DNA of 64,000 nt from contig JANYGX010000029.1 of the NCBI GenBank assembly GCA_025362295.1, positions 1-64,000 on the forward strand, read 5' to 3'. This DNA comes from Sphingomonadales bacterium. Its GTDB lineage: Bacteria; Pseudomonadota; Alphaproteobacteria; Sphingomonadales; Sphingomonadaceae. Positions 1-9,973 of the stretch are shown in pieces. The first letter of the stretch is position 1. The number at the start of each line of letters is the position of its first letter. The notes below the pieces were generated by a model that worked only from the letters and a program-made list of their open reading frames with translations, was not told the DNA's origin and searched no databases. Position numbers and translations under genes: made by a program.

Positions 1-2271
1 AGTTGTTTTAAATGTCACATTATCGGCAATAACATTTTTCTTGCCAGTTTTAGGATCGGTTGAGACTATAATTGTTCCATTTACTATTACATCACCTGTC
101 CATTTAACATCCTTAAGTGTTATAATATTTTTTTCTTCATCTTTTTCGTCTTTTTTAATTGTAATGGTTCCGCCTCGCAATGGTTTAACCGCATCATATT
201 CTAAAAGATCCAGTCGTGTTACGGCATCGCTTATTGTCGCGCCAACGGCGCTCAGCACTTGGCCGCTAGCTTTGTCAATGGTTTGTTGCCTAGTTCCTGC
301 TTTTTTTACCGGTGACAGCTCAGAAGAGTTTATTGCATAACGGCCTAGTGTGCGTGTTGAGGGTAAATTATTTGCCTCCGAAACATTATCACCTAATACT
401 TTATCACTTAATACTTCAGCATTTCCTTCTCCATCATGGTAATTTATTATTTGACCAAATAAATTTGAACCAACACTATTAAGATTGGTTAAGCCAGCAC
501 CATGTCCAGCTCCATTAAAGTTGATAATCTTAGATTTTGGATTGCTGTACAAAACGCTACCTTTATCAGGTTTGCATTGTTTACCATCTTCGCAACCCAA
601 TTCATTTCCTGGCGTAATAACATCTGCCGTACCATTGAAAAAATAAGTTGGGGAATATGATATACCGCGAAGAGTCACTGGTTTAGTTTTGCCTGGCACA
701 TAAACATCAAGGCCAACAATATTCTCACCCATTCCAGAACCCATAGCTTCGTCCAATGTGAAAGGTCCAAGTTTTTCACTTGACCTGAATTCAGTTATTT
801 TACTATTTAATTCTTCTTGCCTTTTCTGAGGTGAACTATCTGGATTGTAATCTTGGGGATATCCTGCACTTACCAATACAGCAGTCATCTTATTAAAATA
901 TTTAGGATCTTTAGTACGCTCGTCATTTTTTTCATTTGAAGGGTCTGTGGTTTTTTCAGATTCCTCTATTAACCTATCCAATGGTTTTTCATCACCTTTT
1001 TCGTATGCGTATAAAGCCGCACGTATGTCTCTTGTTACTGTATTGCCTCCATTTCCATTTGATAAAACATTATAAAGCTGAGCAACCCGCTTATTTACAG
1101 TGACCGTTTTTCCTCCAGCATCAGTATATGTTATCGTTGGCGGATTTTTTTCATTTCTCATTTTGTTCACAGTATTTCTCAACTGGACTTCAAATGTCTC
1201 TTTAAATTTCCCTTTATTAACGGGGTCATCATCAATTTTTTTATAAATGGATTTTAATGATTCAGTATCATGATTTAATGCTGTTGCATCAGCACCACCA
1301 ACTTGATAAGCGCCATCGTAAATTTTTGATTTAATTTTAATAATATCACCGTTGGCTAGCTTGTTACTGTTTGGCCCATCACTGGATTGCGGATGTTCCA
1401 ACCTGTCTACTAATGTCTGGCCAAGGTAAGTGCCATAACTTACGCCATAATAATGGAAGCTGCCGATATTAGCTTGTTTCAAAACACCAATTATGTCACC
1501 AACGGTATTTTCAGTGCTGTAAAATTGGCCTTTAGCTTTAGCATCTTCTGTATTAAGGCAAGCTTTAACTTTATTTAAAGGATACCCCTGTGCATTCTGC
1601 AATGCAGAACACTCTGGAGATGTTGATTTTAAAGATGTTGATTTTCCAGTGCCACGACTATCAATTAACAAAATACCGTGGGTGGCTCTAGCTTTATCAG
1701 CTAAATCAAGAAATCCTTTTCTGGCTCCGGTGCTGCTGTATCCAGGACCGCCATTTTCCATCAGTATTGGCGCAGCCTTTGCTGTACCGTCGGATGGTGG
1801 ATAATATTCAAATTGAATATTAACATTATTTCCGCTAGTTATTCCCTTAGTAGGATCTAGGGGGCGATTAATGGAACCTTCAAATCTTGTTCCCGTTGAT
1901 TTATCGGTCGTACTTTTAACAGTAATGGTGCCAAGTTTGATTGCGATATTTTGATTTTTCCCATTAATTAGACCTTCAGAAGTTATAGTTAAATCGCCAA
2001 GTTTTCCTGTATATAAACGAGTTTTATAGTCATATTTTAATTCAACTGCTTTTACTTTTCCGTCTACTTCGTATGCATACGATATATTTTTATGTTGTTT
2101 ATTTCCAGAAGATTCTAGTGCCATCTTCTCAAGACGTCTTGAACCTGTGTTGTCGTTAGGCACATCTGTCGTTTTTGCCTCAGTGTTCTCTTCACTGGTT
2201 AGGGGATTAGTATCATTCAACGGTGGAGTATACGCCAAATACGAAGATGACACTGGTGATATTCCAGACAT
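1..2271 (-). CDS. Large S33-family alpha/beta hydrolase with beta-rich C-terminal extension (partial)
   Basis: The reading frame is open from an ATG at 2271 to the window edge, so the C-terminus is missing; 757 codons are visible. A GGGAG ribosome site lies just upstream. The protein has the marks of the tripeptidyl/prolyl aminopeptidase-like alpha/beta hydrolases: an oxyanion segment NGGPGYS near residue 173, LIDSRGTGKS after it, the nucleophile elbow GVSYG (Ser278), GTADVITP (Asp550) and GAGHG (His590). The catalytic triad therefore looks complete. The family usually has about 450-550 residues; here the triad is spread by a roughly 270-residue Lys/Asp/Asn-rich segment, and at least 165 residues follow the His. 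That tail looks like short beta-strand repeats (for example DVIVNGTIIVS), as in surface beta-helix or autotransporter passengers. No signal peptide is visible at the Ser/Thr-rich N-terminus. The substrate is unknown; peptidase or esterase action is inferred from the family. Confidence 0.75.
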   Translation of the reverse strand, partial: MSGISPVSSSYLAYTPPLNDTNPLTSEENTEAKTTDVPNDNTGSRRLEKMALESSGNKQHKNISYAYEVDGKVKAVELKYDYKTRLYTGKLGDLTITSEGLINGKNQNIAIKLGTITVKSTTDKSTGTRFEGSINRPLDPTKGITSGNNVNIQFEYYPPSDGTAKAAPILMENGGPGYSSTGARKGFLDLADKARATHGILLIDSRGTGKSTSLKSTSPECSALQNAQGYPLNKVKACLNTEDAKAKGQFYSTENTVGDIIGVLKQANIGSFHYYGVSYGTYLGQTLVDRLEHPQSSDGPNSNKLANGDIIKIKSKIYDGAYQVGGADATALNHDTESLKSIYKKIDDDPVNKGKFKETFEVQLRNTVNKMRNEKNPPTITYTDAGGKTVTVNKRVAQLYNVLSNGNGGNTVTRDIRAALYAYEKGDEKPLDRLIEESEKTTDPSNEKNDERTKDPKYFNKMTAVLVSAGYPQDYNPDSSPQKRQEELNSKITEFRSSEKLGPFTLDEAMGSGMGENIVGLDVYVPGKTKPVTLRGISYSPTYFFNGTADVITPGNELGCEDGKQCKPDKGSVLYSNPKSKIINFNGAGHGAGLTNLNSVGSNLFGQIINYHDGEGNAEVLSDKVLGDNVSEANNLPSTRTLGRYAINSSELSPVKKAGTRQQTIDKASGQVLSAVGATISDAVTRLDLLEYDAVKPLRGGTITIKKDEKDEEKNIITLKDVKWTGDVIVNGTIIVSTDPKTGKKNVIADNVTFKTT

Positions 2272-2366
2272 AAATTCTCCCAAGTTAAATATTATTGAGT
2301 CATAATGTCCTGAATTTATCTCCTCTACAATACCAGATTAATACCCATGTTTACCTATGCGCGTGT

Positions 2367-3242
2367 TTAAGCCATTAGGTCAGCGGGCAGGGCATTTACG
2401 GCGTCTTCGAGCTCGTTAAAGCTGGGGGCATAGAGTGTTGGGGCGGCGCGTCTGCCAATTTCTATGGCGACTTGGGGGGCCTGGCCCTGCAGGTGGGAGA
2501 CCAGCACTGTGCGCACGAGGCTTATAAACCGGCCCTCACCCTCAATAATCTGATTTAGTCGCGAGGCGATTGGGGCAATAATGCAATAAGCGAGCAACAC
2601 GCCAAGAAACGTGCCCACGAGTGCGGAGCCGATCAATCCGCCCAGAATGGCCACCGGTTGGTCAATTGAGCCCATGGTCGTGATAATGCCAAGCACTGCG
2701 GCGACGATGCCGATGGCGGGCAAGCCCTCTGACAGGCTTTGCAAGGCATGGTGGGCGGCATGGTCTTCGGCATGAATCTTGTCGAGGTCGTTTTCCATGG
2801 CATCAGCCATCTGGTAAGCATCCTCGAAGTTCATGGTCATCATCCGCAAATAATCACAAATAAATTCGATAATATGATGATCCTCGGCGATGCGCGGATA
2901 GTTATTGAACAAGCGAGAGTCTTCCGGATGCTCGATATGCGATTCTATCGCCACCACGCCCTTGGCGCGTATGGTTTTAACCAGCATATACATAAGACAC
3001 AAAAGATCATTATAATCTTGCTTGTCCCAGCGTTCGCCACGCACCACACGGCCAAAGCTTTGCACAATCCTTTTCAGCACTGCGCCGGAATTGCCGATGA
3101 CCACCGCGCCGATGCCAGCGCCTATAATCGTCACCATTTCGTGTGGCGCAGCGTGGCCCAGAATCTCGAAGCGACCGCCGCCCATCAGAAAACCACCGGC
3201 AATTGCCGCAAACACCAAAGCCAAACCGACAAATATAAACAT
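2367..3242 (-). CDS. motA: Flagellar motor stator protein MotA
   Basis: This 291-residue protein matches MotA, the stator subunit that with MotB conducts ions across the inner membrane and drives flagellar rotation. Four membrane segments are visible (about residues 1-22, 35-55, 172-193 and 199-226). The large cytoplasmic loop has the charged residues that contact the rotor protein FliG (around R92 and E100 in TIRAKGVVAIESH), and the two conserved prolines are at about 175 (EGLPAIGIV) and 224 (IIAP). The length is normal for the alphaproteobacterial type. It is an orphan here: motB is usually next to it, but no motB or other flagellar gene is in the window. It lies between two unusual AT-rich genes. 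Confidence 0.93.
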   Translation of the reverse strand: MFIFVGLALVFAAIAGGFLMGGGRFEILGHAAPHEMVTIIGAGIGAVVIGNSGAVLKRIVQSFGRVVRGERWDKQDYNDLLCLMYMLVKTIRAKGVVAIESHIEHPEDSRLFNNYPRIAEDHHIIEFICDYLRMMTMNFEDAYQMADAMENDLDKIHAEDHAAHHALQSLSEGLPAIGIVAAVLGIITTMGSIDQPVAILGGLIGSALVGTFLGVLLAYCIIAPIASRLNQIIEGEGRFISLVRTVLVSHLQGQAPQVAIEIGRRAAPTLYAPSFNELEDAVNALPADLMA

Positions 3243-3555
3243 ACAGCGTCATCAAATCCAAAGGGACAGTATTATACGATGCATTATGTGGTGATTAAGG
3301 TTAATAAGAGGTTTAGACCAACCTATGTATTAAAAAATTTATACACATTAGCATATGATTAAGCTAAGGTTTAGGTTTAATGTTAATCGCAACATATGGG
3401 CAAAATTGAAAATCCAAACACGACATAGGCAGAAGGCCGGGGACTTACCATTTTGCAGAACTATGTTCACGATTGCCAAGACCAAACATCTGATGCCTGT
3501 GCAGGCAAAAACTTCAAATCAAATGCTTACAATAAATTTTAGATTCGTCATAAAT

Positions 3556-3584
3556 TTGATATTTCCGAAATGTAGGTGTATATT
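3556..3584 (+). promoter_or_regulatory. Sigma70-like promoter for the acyltransferase/ACP gene
   Basis: TTGATA at 3556-3561 and TATATT at 3579-3584 are separated by 17 bases, close to the consensus for housekeeping sigma factor. Initiation near 3591 would give a short leader to the ATG at 3613. The rest of the 370-base gap between motA and that gene (3243-3612) is AT-rich; I see no credible gene in it. Confidence 0.5.
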
Positions 3585-3612
3585 ATACTGAATTTATAGG
3601 ATTATTATACCA

Positions 3613-5178
3613 ATGGCAAAAAGCATACTTGGACTGATTAAAAAACCCGTGGCCCAATTTTTGAGCATCGCTGCAAAAGTTTACTATAATAAAATCTGGG
3701 GTATGCACATTGGCCATGGAGTGAAGATTTCAAGAAGTGCTAAATTGGATACCACCAACCCTAAAGGTGTATATGTTGGTGACTATACAGCAATATCATT
3801 TGGTGCATCCGTAATCTCGCACGACTTTGTAAATCGCGTTCACCTTGATACCAGAATAGGATCTTGTTGCTTGATTGGTGCGCGAGCCATTGTGCTTGCA
3901 GGTGTTACTGTTGGTGATCATTCTATTGTTGGAGCCGGCAGTGTGGTTATGCAGGATGTGCCACCAAACTCAGTTGTCACAGGCAATCCTGCACGCATAT
4001 CTGAACGAGGAATAATCACCAGTAAATGGGGTATTCGAGAACCGAGTTTTGTCGCTGCGAATGGAGATGATAGTGAACTCAGGCGTATTCAGCAAGCTTT
4101 ACGCAACACTAATATGCCGAATAATAATAGCAATCAAGGCAAAAGATATCTACCTGCCCTCAAAGACATTCTACATTTAACGCCCGCTGAAAATCAGGCA
4201 CCACTTCAATCTTTTGGCTTTGATAGCTTTGGAACCGTCTCTTTGCGCGCCGAAATAGAAACGCTATATGATATTGTAATAACCGATGAAGTCTGGATGC
4301 GTGTAAAGTCAGTGTCTGATGTTATTGCACTGATACCCAATAAAGATAAAATAATTCAACCTAACTCACATGCATCAAATGCTAAACTTCGGCGTGAGCG
4401 AGAAATTGGAATGCCGCAGATGGCTATGTCCTGCTTGTCAGAATCGTGGTTGTTAAAAGAGCTAGGAGACATGCATTGGGAAGTGTTGACATCTTCGCTC
4501 GGTGTAGCTTCACGCAATATAGCTGATGAAGCCGGAGATCGCTTGTATGCAACATTTACATGTATAAAATTGAAATTTAACCAATCTCTATCTCATTTTA
4601 AAGAAAATGATCAATTAACAATGGATTTAGAAACAACACGTTTTGGTGGCGGATTATTTTTTAGCAATGTTGCTATATCAACCACTAAATGCAGTGGCTA
4701 TGCCGAAATCATGTCGAGTTTTTCAAAATTTGGCGAGACTGGTTCTAATACGTCACTGGTTAAAGGCCAGCCAGTTATACCACCCGATTTTCCTGTCAGA
4801 ACAATCAGCGAAGCTCCAAGCATAGTATCTGAATATAGGATTGCTCGATCAATTGATTTGTCAGAAATTATTTTTGAAACAGAATATGAAATTATTCCTC
4901 AACACGATATTAATGGGGTTGGTTTATTATATTTTGCGGCATATCCTATAATAAATGATATTGCGATTGCACGGTTTCCTGGTGCTATATTTTCCATCAA
5001 TACTTCCACTATTGAGAGATAAATTTATTATTTTTCAAATAGCGGTCCGGATGATAGTTTAATTGTACGTATCCACTCAATAGAAGAAAAGACAGCACAA
5101 AAAAAGCTTTTGACTTCAATCATTCGAAAAAGTGATCAAAAAGTTATGTCAATTATTCAAACTTCATATGTATGTTGA
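3613..5178 (+). pseudogene. LbH acyltransferase / ACP / LnmK-like hotdog fusion, interrupted by in-frame TAA
   Basis: Three domains are read in one frame. Residues 30-135 are a left-handed beta-helix acyltransferase with hexapeptide repeats and a candidate catalytic His (ISHDF, His70). Residues about 178-245 are an acyl carrier protein: GFDSFGTVSL supplies the phosphopantetheine Ser205. From about residue 263 (GMPQMAMSCLSESWLLKELG) the sequence resembles the LnmK / Pnap_2097 double-hotdog family; LnmK is the bifunctional acyltransferase/decarboxylase that makes propionyl-ACP in leinamycin synthesis. The frame stops at a TAA (5020-5022) after residue 469, but the same frame then continues for 51 codons (starting IYYFSNSGPDDSLIVRIHS) to a TGA at 5176-5178. 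That stretch looks like the normal end of the hotdog domain, so the TAA is probably a nonsense change, perhaps from GAA. The truncated protein might still act. No other PKS, NRPS or fatty-acid gene is adjacent. The domain order is certain from motifs; the product is unknown. Confidence 0.7.
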
Positions 5179-5232
5179 ATAAGTATATATTAAATGTTTA
5201 TATCATATTAAGGTATAGTAATATAATTATAA

Positions 5233-6834
5233 TTAAGGCGTGCTAATTTTATAGTTATTCCATTTTGACGTGATGACGTTTGCTATAAAACCAGCTATAG
5301 GTAGCGGTATGACTAGCTGACCTGTTCTGTTTGCAGTCAAACTGTCTACCACATTCTTAACAGTAGTCGCTTGAGTGATTGTTGATGATAAATAATCATT
5401 AAATAATGAAGGAAGCGTTGGCTGATTTGGAGGATAATGATCGGTAACATTTTTACCAGCTGGCTTAAGATTTGAAGCATTCGCAAAATTACCTTCATAA
5501 TATAGGTTATCCGAAACATTCTGTGTAAAGGTTACATTGTTTGTCGTGGGCTGGGTAGGAACAACACGATCGCCTCCTAATGCTATATTTACGTAATATA
5601 TCGATGATTGGTCTGGAGCACTTTGAGGAGTTTGGCGTATAACTGTATTCGAAATAACAGTAGAATTCGCCAGATTAGTTAGTGTTATTCCACTTGCTAA
5701 ATATTGGAATATAAGATTATTTTTTATGGTAAAGTTGTCCATGTACGATGGTATTAAAGGATAGTTTGCAGGGGCAACATATCCTGGTGGTAATGAACTT
5801 GCTAAACAAGCGTTACAATTGTAATTTGCAAAAAATACCTTGTTCACCGATTCCGTGGTTACTTTTGATCATTAAATTATCTTTAATAATCACATGATCA
5901 TGTCGCGGAAGTTGCGTAGTCACAGTTATAGAACCATCTAAATTTTTAATAGTAACTGGAGATGGATCAAACTGTATATTATCAGGATGAAGTGGTTGGT
6001 TTGCAATTGTATCAAAGTCATGAAAAAGATTGCCTGATATTACAAGCGTACTAACGCCAGCTATTTGTATACCATTGCCGGACATATGAACAAACTCATT
6101 ATCTTTTATTGTTACACCGTTGGTTGAATTTACATATATCGGGTTAGTGAGAAGGATTGGTGTACTAATTACGTTTAATGAGTTTTGCATATTATGAAAT
6201 TTATTATTCATTATAAATATATTTTTGCTACTATTTATGTTCATTCCCTGCGCTAATGTACTGTCATCAGTGTTTCCCGTACTGATCGCGCAATCAGCAG
6301 CACTAGCTAGCGATTGTGCAGTATTAGTAATGTCACTATTTGTTACTGTAACGCCTAAACTATTTGTAAGATTTACAGCTACAGTTAAAACTAGTCTATT
6401 TAAAGGAGCTGCAGGAAATATAGCAGGGTTTTTTGTATTATAGATTACGCGTGTATCGTTAAATTTTAGGTTATCAAGAATTAAGCCTGCAATAGGAGCC
6501 GTTGGTGTTCCAGCATCGTCCGTGAAAGATACGGCGTAAATACTACTGAATTCAGCTTTATTAGTTTTATTCACGGATGTAATAGTCACGCCGCGAGCTA
6601 TGCATATTTGCTGGGCTGAAGGATTTACATTACAAGCTGTTGAATTTCCATTTTTATCAATTTTACTTCGAATTCGATAATCGCCATATTTTCCCGGTGA
6701 TAGGATTAATATATCACCGGGTAGTGCAACAGCTACTTGCGTTTCAAAACTGGTTTTATCTGTAACAACAAGAGTTGCAGCATTAACTGTATATGACGTA
6801 CTAATTAGTAAAATATGATTGATTTAATCGACAT
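5233..6834 (-). pseudogene. Secreted right-handed parallel beta-helix protein, two frameshifts
   Basis: Two leftward frames (about 5813-6589 and 5233-5847) form one protein of roughly 530 residues broken by indels. In the T6 run (5830-5835 on the plus strand) removing one base joins GIGEQGIF to ANYNCNACLAS. Near the start, adding one T to a T4 run joins ATG at 6834 (MSIKSIIF) to LLISTSYTVNAATLVVTD, restoring a signal peptide; a GGAA ribosome site precedes that ATG. The mature protein begins with a segment found in beta-helix lyases and surface proteins (VAVALPGDILILSPGKYGDY) and continues with Asn-rich strand repeats such as VTIKDNEFVHMSGNGIQIAG. Such proteins are often polysaccharide lyases or surface adhesins; I see no motif that fixes an activity. 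Both indels lie in homopolymers, so sequencing error is a real alternative to decay. Confidence 0.7.
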
Positions 6835-7060
6835 TACGGTTCCTACATGTTAAATTAAAACTTAAAATTAATGATTAGTAACTTAAATTACATTAACGTA
6901 AAATGTATGAAAAATATAAATATTATTAAATTGTCAATTAAATTAAATGAAAAGTTTTAAGAGCTATCATTGTGATTTGGACTGTGATCTTAATTAAAGT
7001 AACGACACCACTTAGTAATTTGTAATAATATATTATACGCAATGAATAATTTATTCAATA

Positions 7061-7090
7061 TTGACAACACCTCTAAGAAAGTGTTGTAAT
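7061..7090 (+). promoter_or_regulatory. TonB-receptor promoter overlapped by an inverted repeat
   Basis: TTGACA (7061-7066) and TGTAAT (7085-7090) are 18 bases apart and form a strong sigma70-like promoter. A perfect 7-base inverted repeat, ACAACAC (7064-7070) and GTGTTGT (7081-7087), overlaps both elements with a 10-base spacer, as a repressor operator would. A TTGGTAT half-site at 7090-7096 repeats the arm of the palindrome upstream of nagX. The rest of the 6835-7158 gap is AT-rich and shows no gene. Confidence 0.55.
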
Positions 7091-7158
7091 TGGTATTAAA
7101 GTTATATGTTATAGGTAATTCTATTTATTGGTGCCTCAATTTAAAAAAGGATATCGCC

Positions 7159-9903
7159 TTGCAGAATACAATACTGAGAAAACAGTTAACATCATGCACA
7201 AAAACGCTTTTTTTGGCTTATTTGATTAGTAATGGCTCCGTTATTGCAGCCGAATCCGTTCCCGTTGCAAAGGTAATAGGGGAAACCACCTTGGAAGAAA
7301 TAGTTGTCACAGCTTCCAAGCGTGAAACCAAATTGCTCAAAACACCAATTGCCATAACGGCTTTAAGTCAAGCTGCACTTGAGGCCAAAGGCATCCAGAC
7401 GGCGCGCGACTTAGGCAGCAATGTACCCAATCTGCAAATTGGCGCAACACCTGACTCGGGTGCCTTTTTTAGCTTGCGCGGGATATCGTCAACGGATTCG
7501 ACCGAAGTCGCCGAAGCTTCAGTTGCCTTGCACCTTGATGGTTTTTATTCGCCGCGTCCACAAAGTGCACTTGCTCTCATTTACGATGTAGAGCGGGTTG
7601 AAGTGCTGCGTGGACCACAAGGCACTTTGTTTGGCCAGAATTCTCCTGGCGGCACGATAAATATCATTCCCGCAAAACCAGTATTCGGCGAATATTCCGG
7701 CAAGGCTGAAATTCAGTTTGGAAATTACAATACCAAGCAGGTGCGCGCAGCTATAAATCTTGGAATAACAAGTCGGCTTGCCGTTCGTATATCAGGTTTT
7801 CTTGATCGCCATGATGGATTTCTCAATCAGGTGCAGGATTTTACCGATGCATTTTACACACCGCCTGCCAAACTTCTGTCTGAGGTAGGGCCGGACGGGC
7901 CGCTGCCGAATGTTGTTACTATAGTCAAAGATGGCATTCCTGATGTTGATCAGAGACGCAACAAACCCGTCAAGCGCAAGAACTGGTATAACAACGCGCA
8001 AAATGGTGGTGCCCGCGCCATTATCCGGTGGAATCCGATTGATGCGATTGAAACCAGTGTCCTCATATCTCACTTTCAGGATAATGGTGCCGGTGATGTG
8101 AGCCTGACCGATTGCGGACAGGCGGCGGGTACAGTCAATGCTTGCGATCATCCACTGCGGTACGCAAAAATAAATGTACCAGGCGATTTGCACCTGAAAA
8201 TTGAAACTTATCAGCTGAAATTAATTGGTCACCTCAACGATCATATGGTAATTGAATATCGCGGCGGCATTCAAGAGGAGCGACGATCACAACGCTCAGA
8301 TCTTGATGCCGGTGCTCATCCATCTGCTGCGTGGTCTTCAATTGGCAATCCTGGTCCACTTAACTTTGCCGACGGTTCGTTAAACCCTGCTGCTGTAACT
8401 AACTATTATGTTGTTGCAGACGACAGTTCATACACGCGCTCCAGTCGGTATTTCAGCCATACACAAGAACTCCAACTTAAATCGACTGGCAGTGGCTCTT
8501 TTCAGTATGTGTTTGGTGCTTTTTTACTACATGAGGCCAAGCGCATACAGTATGATGTGGATTCGATTGAAAGCAAATCCTACGGCATTACGGCCGCTGG
8601 TTTACTTCAGCCTGATGGCCTGCCTTATGCCCAGCGATACGATCAGCAAAACCGCACAACAACATCGCACGCCCTTTTTGCGCAAGCTGATTGGCGCATA
8701 CTACCAAAACTTGGGTTAACTGCAGGCTACCGCCATAACTGGGATAAAAAAGGGGATTATAACGGCTATACATATTTAACGGCGGATGATCGCAACCAGT
8801 GGTATAATGGGCTTTACACACCAGTTGCCGGTGCAATACGCGCGCATCAATCCAATGATTTATTAAACTTACCCAACCTGGGTACGGATGCACCGCTAGG
8901 CACAACAGTGCCATTGGTGCCATCACCTGGCAACCCAACGCATGACACGAAAAAATGGTCAAGCGGCACATTCCGGCTGGGTGCACAATATTACGCAAAT
9001 GACGCAACAATGCTTTATGCATCTGTATCAACCGGTTATAAAATGGGTGGATTTTTTGAACAAGCCGATGTGTGTAATCATGGCTGCTATGAACCGCTTG
9101 TTTACAACCCGGAATTTGTGACATCGTATGAATTGGGCTATAAAGGCAAGTTATTCAATAATAAGTTACAATTCACACTGGCCGCTTTTTATGCAAACTA
9201 TCGTGACATCCAACAGTCCGGTGATTTTGTGGTTGGGTCTCAAACATTCAAAACGAATCTTGATGGCACTCCAAATGCCAATTTCGGCAAACCGGTCACA
9301 GCTTACACGACGGTTAATCTGGCAAAAGCAAAAATAAAAGGCGTAGAATTCGAGTTTACGGCTATACCATGGGAGCATGGCACACTTTCAGGCTTTGCAA
9401 CGTATCTGAATGCTAAGGTCAGTGGAAGCGGTGCTTATACAGATGCCTATGCCAGAGACGCGCGCCTGATTTACGGTCAAACGCCTCTCGACATTACAGA
9501 TGACTCTGGTGCTGTTACTAAAGCTTTTGGAACAACCTCTCTTGTCGGCAAAAAACTTCCCTATGCACCTGATTTCTCAATATCCTTAAACTATCGACAC
9601 GATTTTGATATTCCAGGTGATATAAAAATATCGCCGTATATATCTGGTAAATATCAAAGCAAAATGTGGCTCGATATCTTGAATTACGATGGACCGCACC
9701 TGGCACAATATCAAAAAGCCTATGCTAAACTGGATGCCAACCTGCGTATTTCAACGCATAACGATAAATATTTTGCTGAATTCTACGTCGAAAATTTGAC
9801 CGATATTGCCACCAAAGGTTTTGATTCATACACCTATGGCAGTGTGAGTGCTTATTACGACCAGCCACGCACCTGGGGCTTGCGGCTAGGGGGTGAGTTT
9901 TAA
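7159..9903 (+). CDS. TonB-dependent outer-membrane receptor, probably for chitin oligosaccharides or GlcNAc
   Basis: This is a 914-residue TonB-dependent receptor. I choose the TTG at 7159, preceded by AAGGA, because the longer frame starts inside the likely -10 box. A signal peptide of about 31 residues ends at IAA-ES. A TonB box region (TLEEIVVTASKRE) leads into the plug domain, with RVEVLRGPQGTLFGQNSPGG typical of the plug core. The rest is a 22-strand barrel ending in an aromatic C-terminal residue (LRLGGEF), the outer-membrane assembly signal. It would move a large substrate into the periplasm using energy from TonB-ExbBD. Its place beside a GH18 gene and the nag operon suggests chitin-derived sugar; that substrate is inferred from context, not from the sequence. 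Confidence 0.9.
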   Translation: MQNTILRKQLTSCTKTLFLAYLISNGSVIAAESVPVAKVIGETTLEEIVVTASKRETKLLKTPIAITALSQAALEAKGIQTARDLGSNVPNLQIGATPDSGAFFSLRGISSTDSTEVAEASVALHLDGFYSPRPQSALALIYDVERVEVLRGPQGTLFGQNSPGGTINIIPAKPVFGEYSGKAEIQFGNYNTKQVRAAINLGITSRLAVRISGFLDRHDGFLNQVQDFTDAFYTPPAKLLSEVGPDGPLPNVVTIVKDGIPDVDQRRNKPVKRKNWYNNAQNGGARAIIRWNPIDAIETSVLISHFQDNGAGDVSLTDCGQAAGTVNACDHPLRYAKINVPGDLHLKIETYQLKLIGHLNDHMVIEYRGGIQEERRSQRSDLDAGAHPSAAWSSIGNPGPLNFADGSLNPAAVTNYYVVADDSSYTRSSRYFSHTQELQLKSTGSGSFQYVFGAFLLHEAKRIQYDVDSIESKSYGITAAGLLQPDGLPYAQRYDQQNRTTTSHALFAQADWRILPKLGLTAGYRHNWDKKGDYNGYTYLTADDRNQWYNGLYTPVAGAIRAHQSNDLLNLPNLGTDAPLGTTVPLVPSPGNPTHDTKKWSSGTFRLGAQYYANDATMLYASVSTGYKMGGFFEQADVCNHGCYEPLVYNPEFVTSYELGYKGKLFNNKLQFTLAAFYANYRDIQQSGDFVVGSQTFKTNLDGTPNANFGKPVTAYTTVNLAKAKIKGVEFEFTAIPWEHGTLSGFATYLNAKVSGSGAYTDAYARDARLIYGQTPLDITDDSGAVTKAFGTTSLVGKKLPYAPDFSISLNYRHDFDIPGDIKISPYISGKYQSKMWLDILNYDGPHLAQYQKAYAKLDANLRISTHNDKYFAEFYVENLTDIATKGFDSYTYGSVSAYYDQPRTWGLRLGGEF

Positions 9904-9973
9904 TAATTCAAGTCATTAAACTTTCACATTTTTAAATCATTATTTAATTTATAGATCAATCGAGGAATTGCAG

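Noticed and set aside
2739-3362. Rightward 207-codon frame across motA
   Set aside because: It is the shadow of motA on the other strand, with no ribosome site and no protein-like motif.
5020-5022. Programmed read-through of TAA
   Set aside because: TAA is the least leaky stop, and no pyrrolysine or other recoding signal is visible; a nonsense mutation is simpler.
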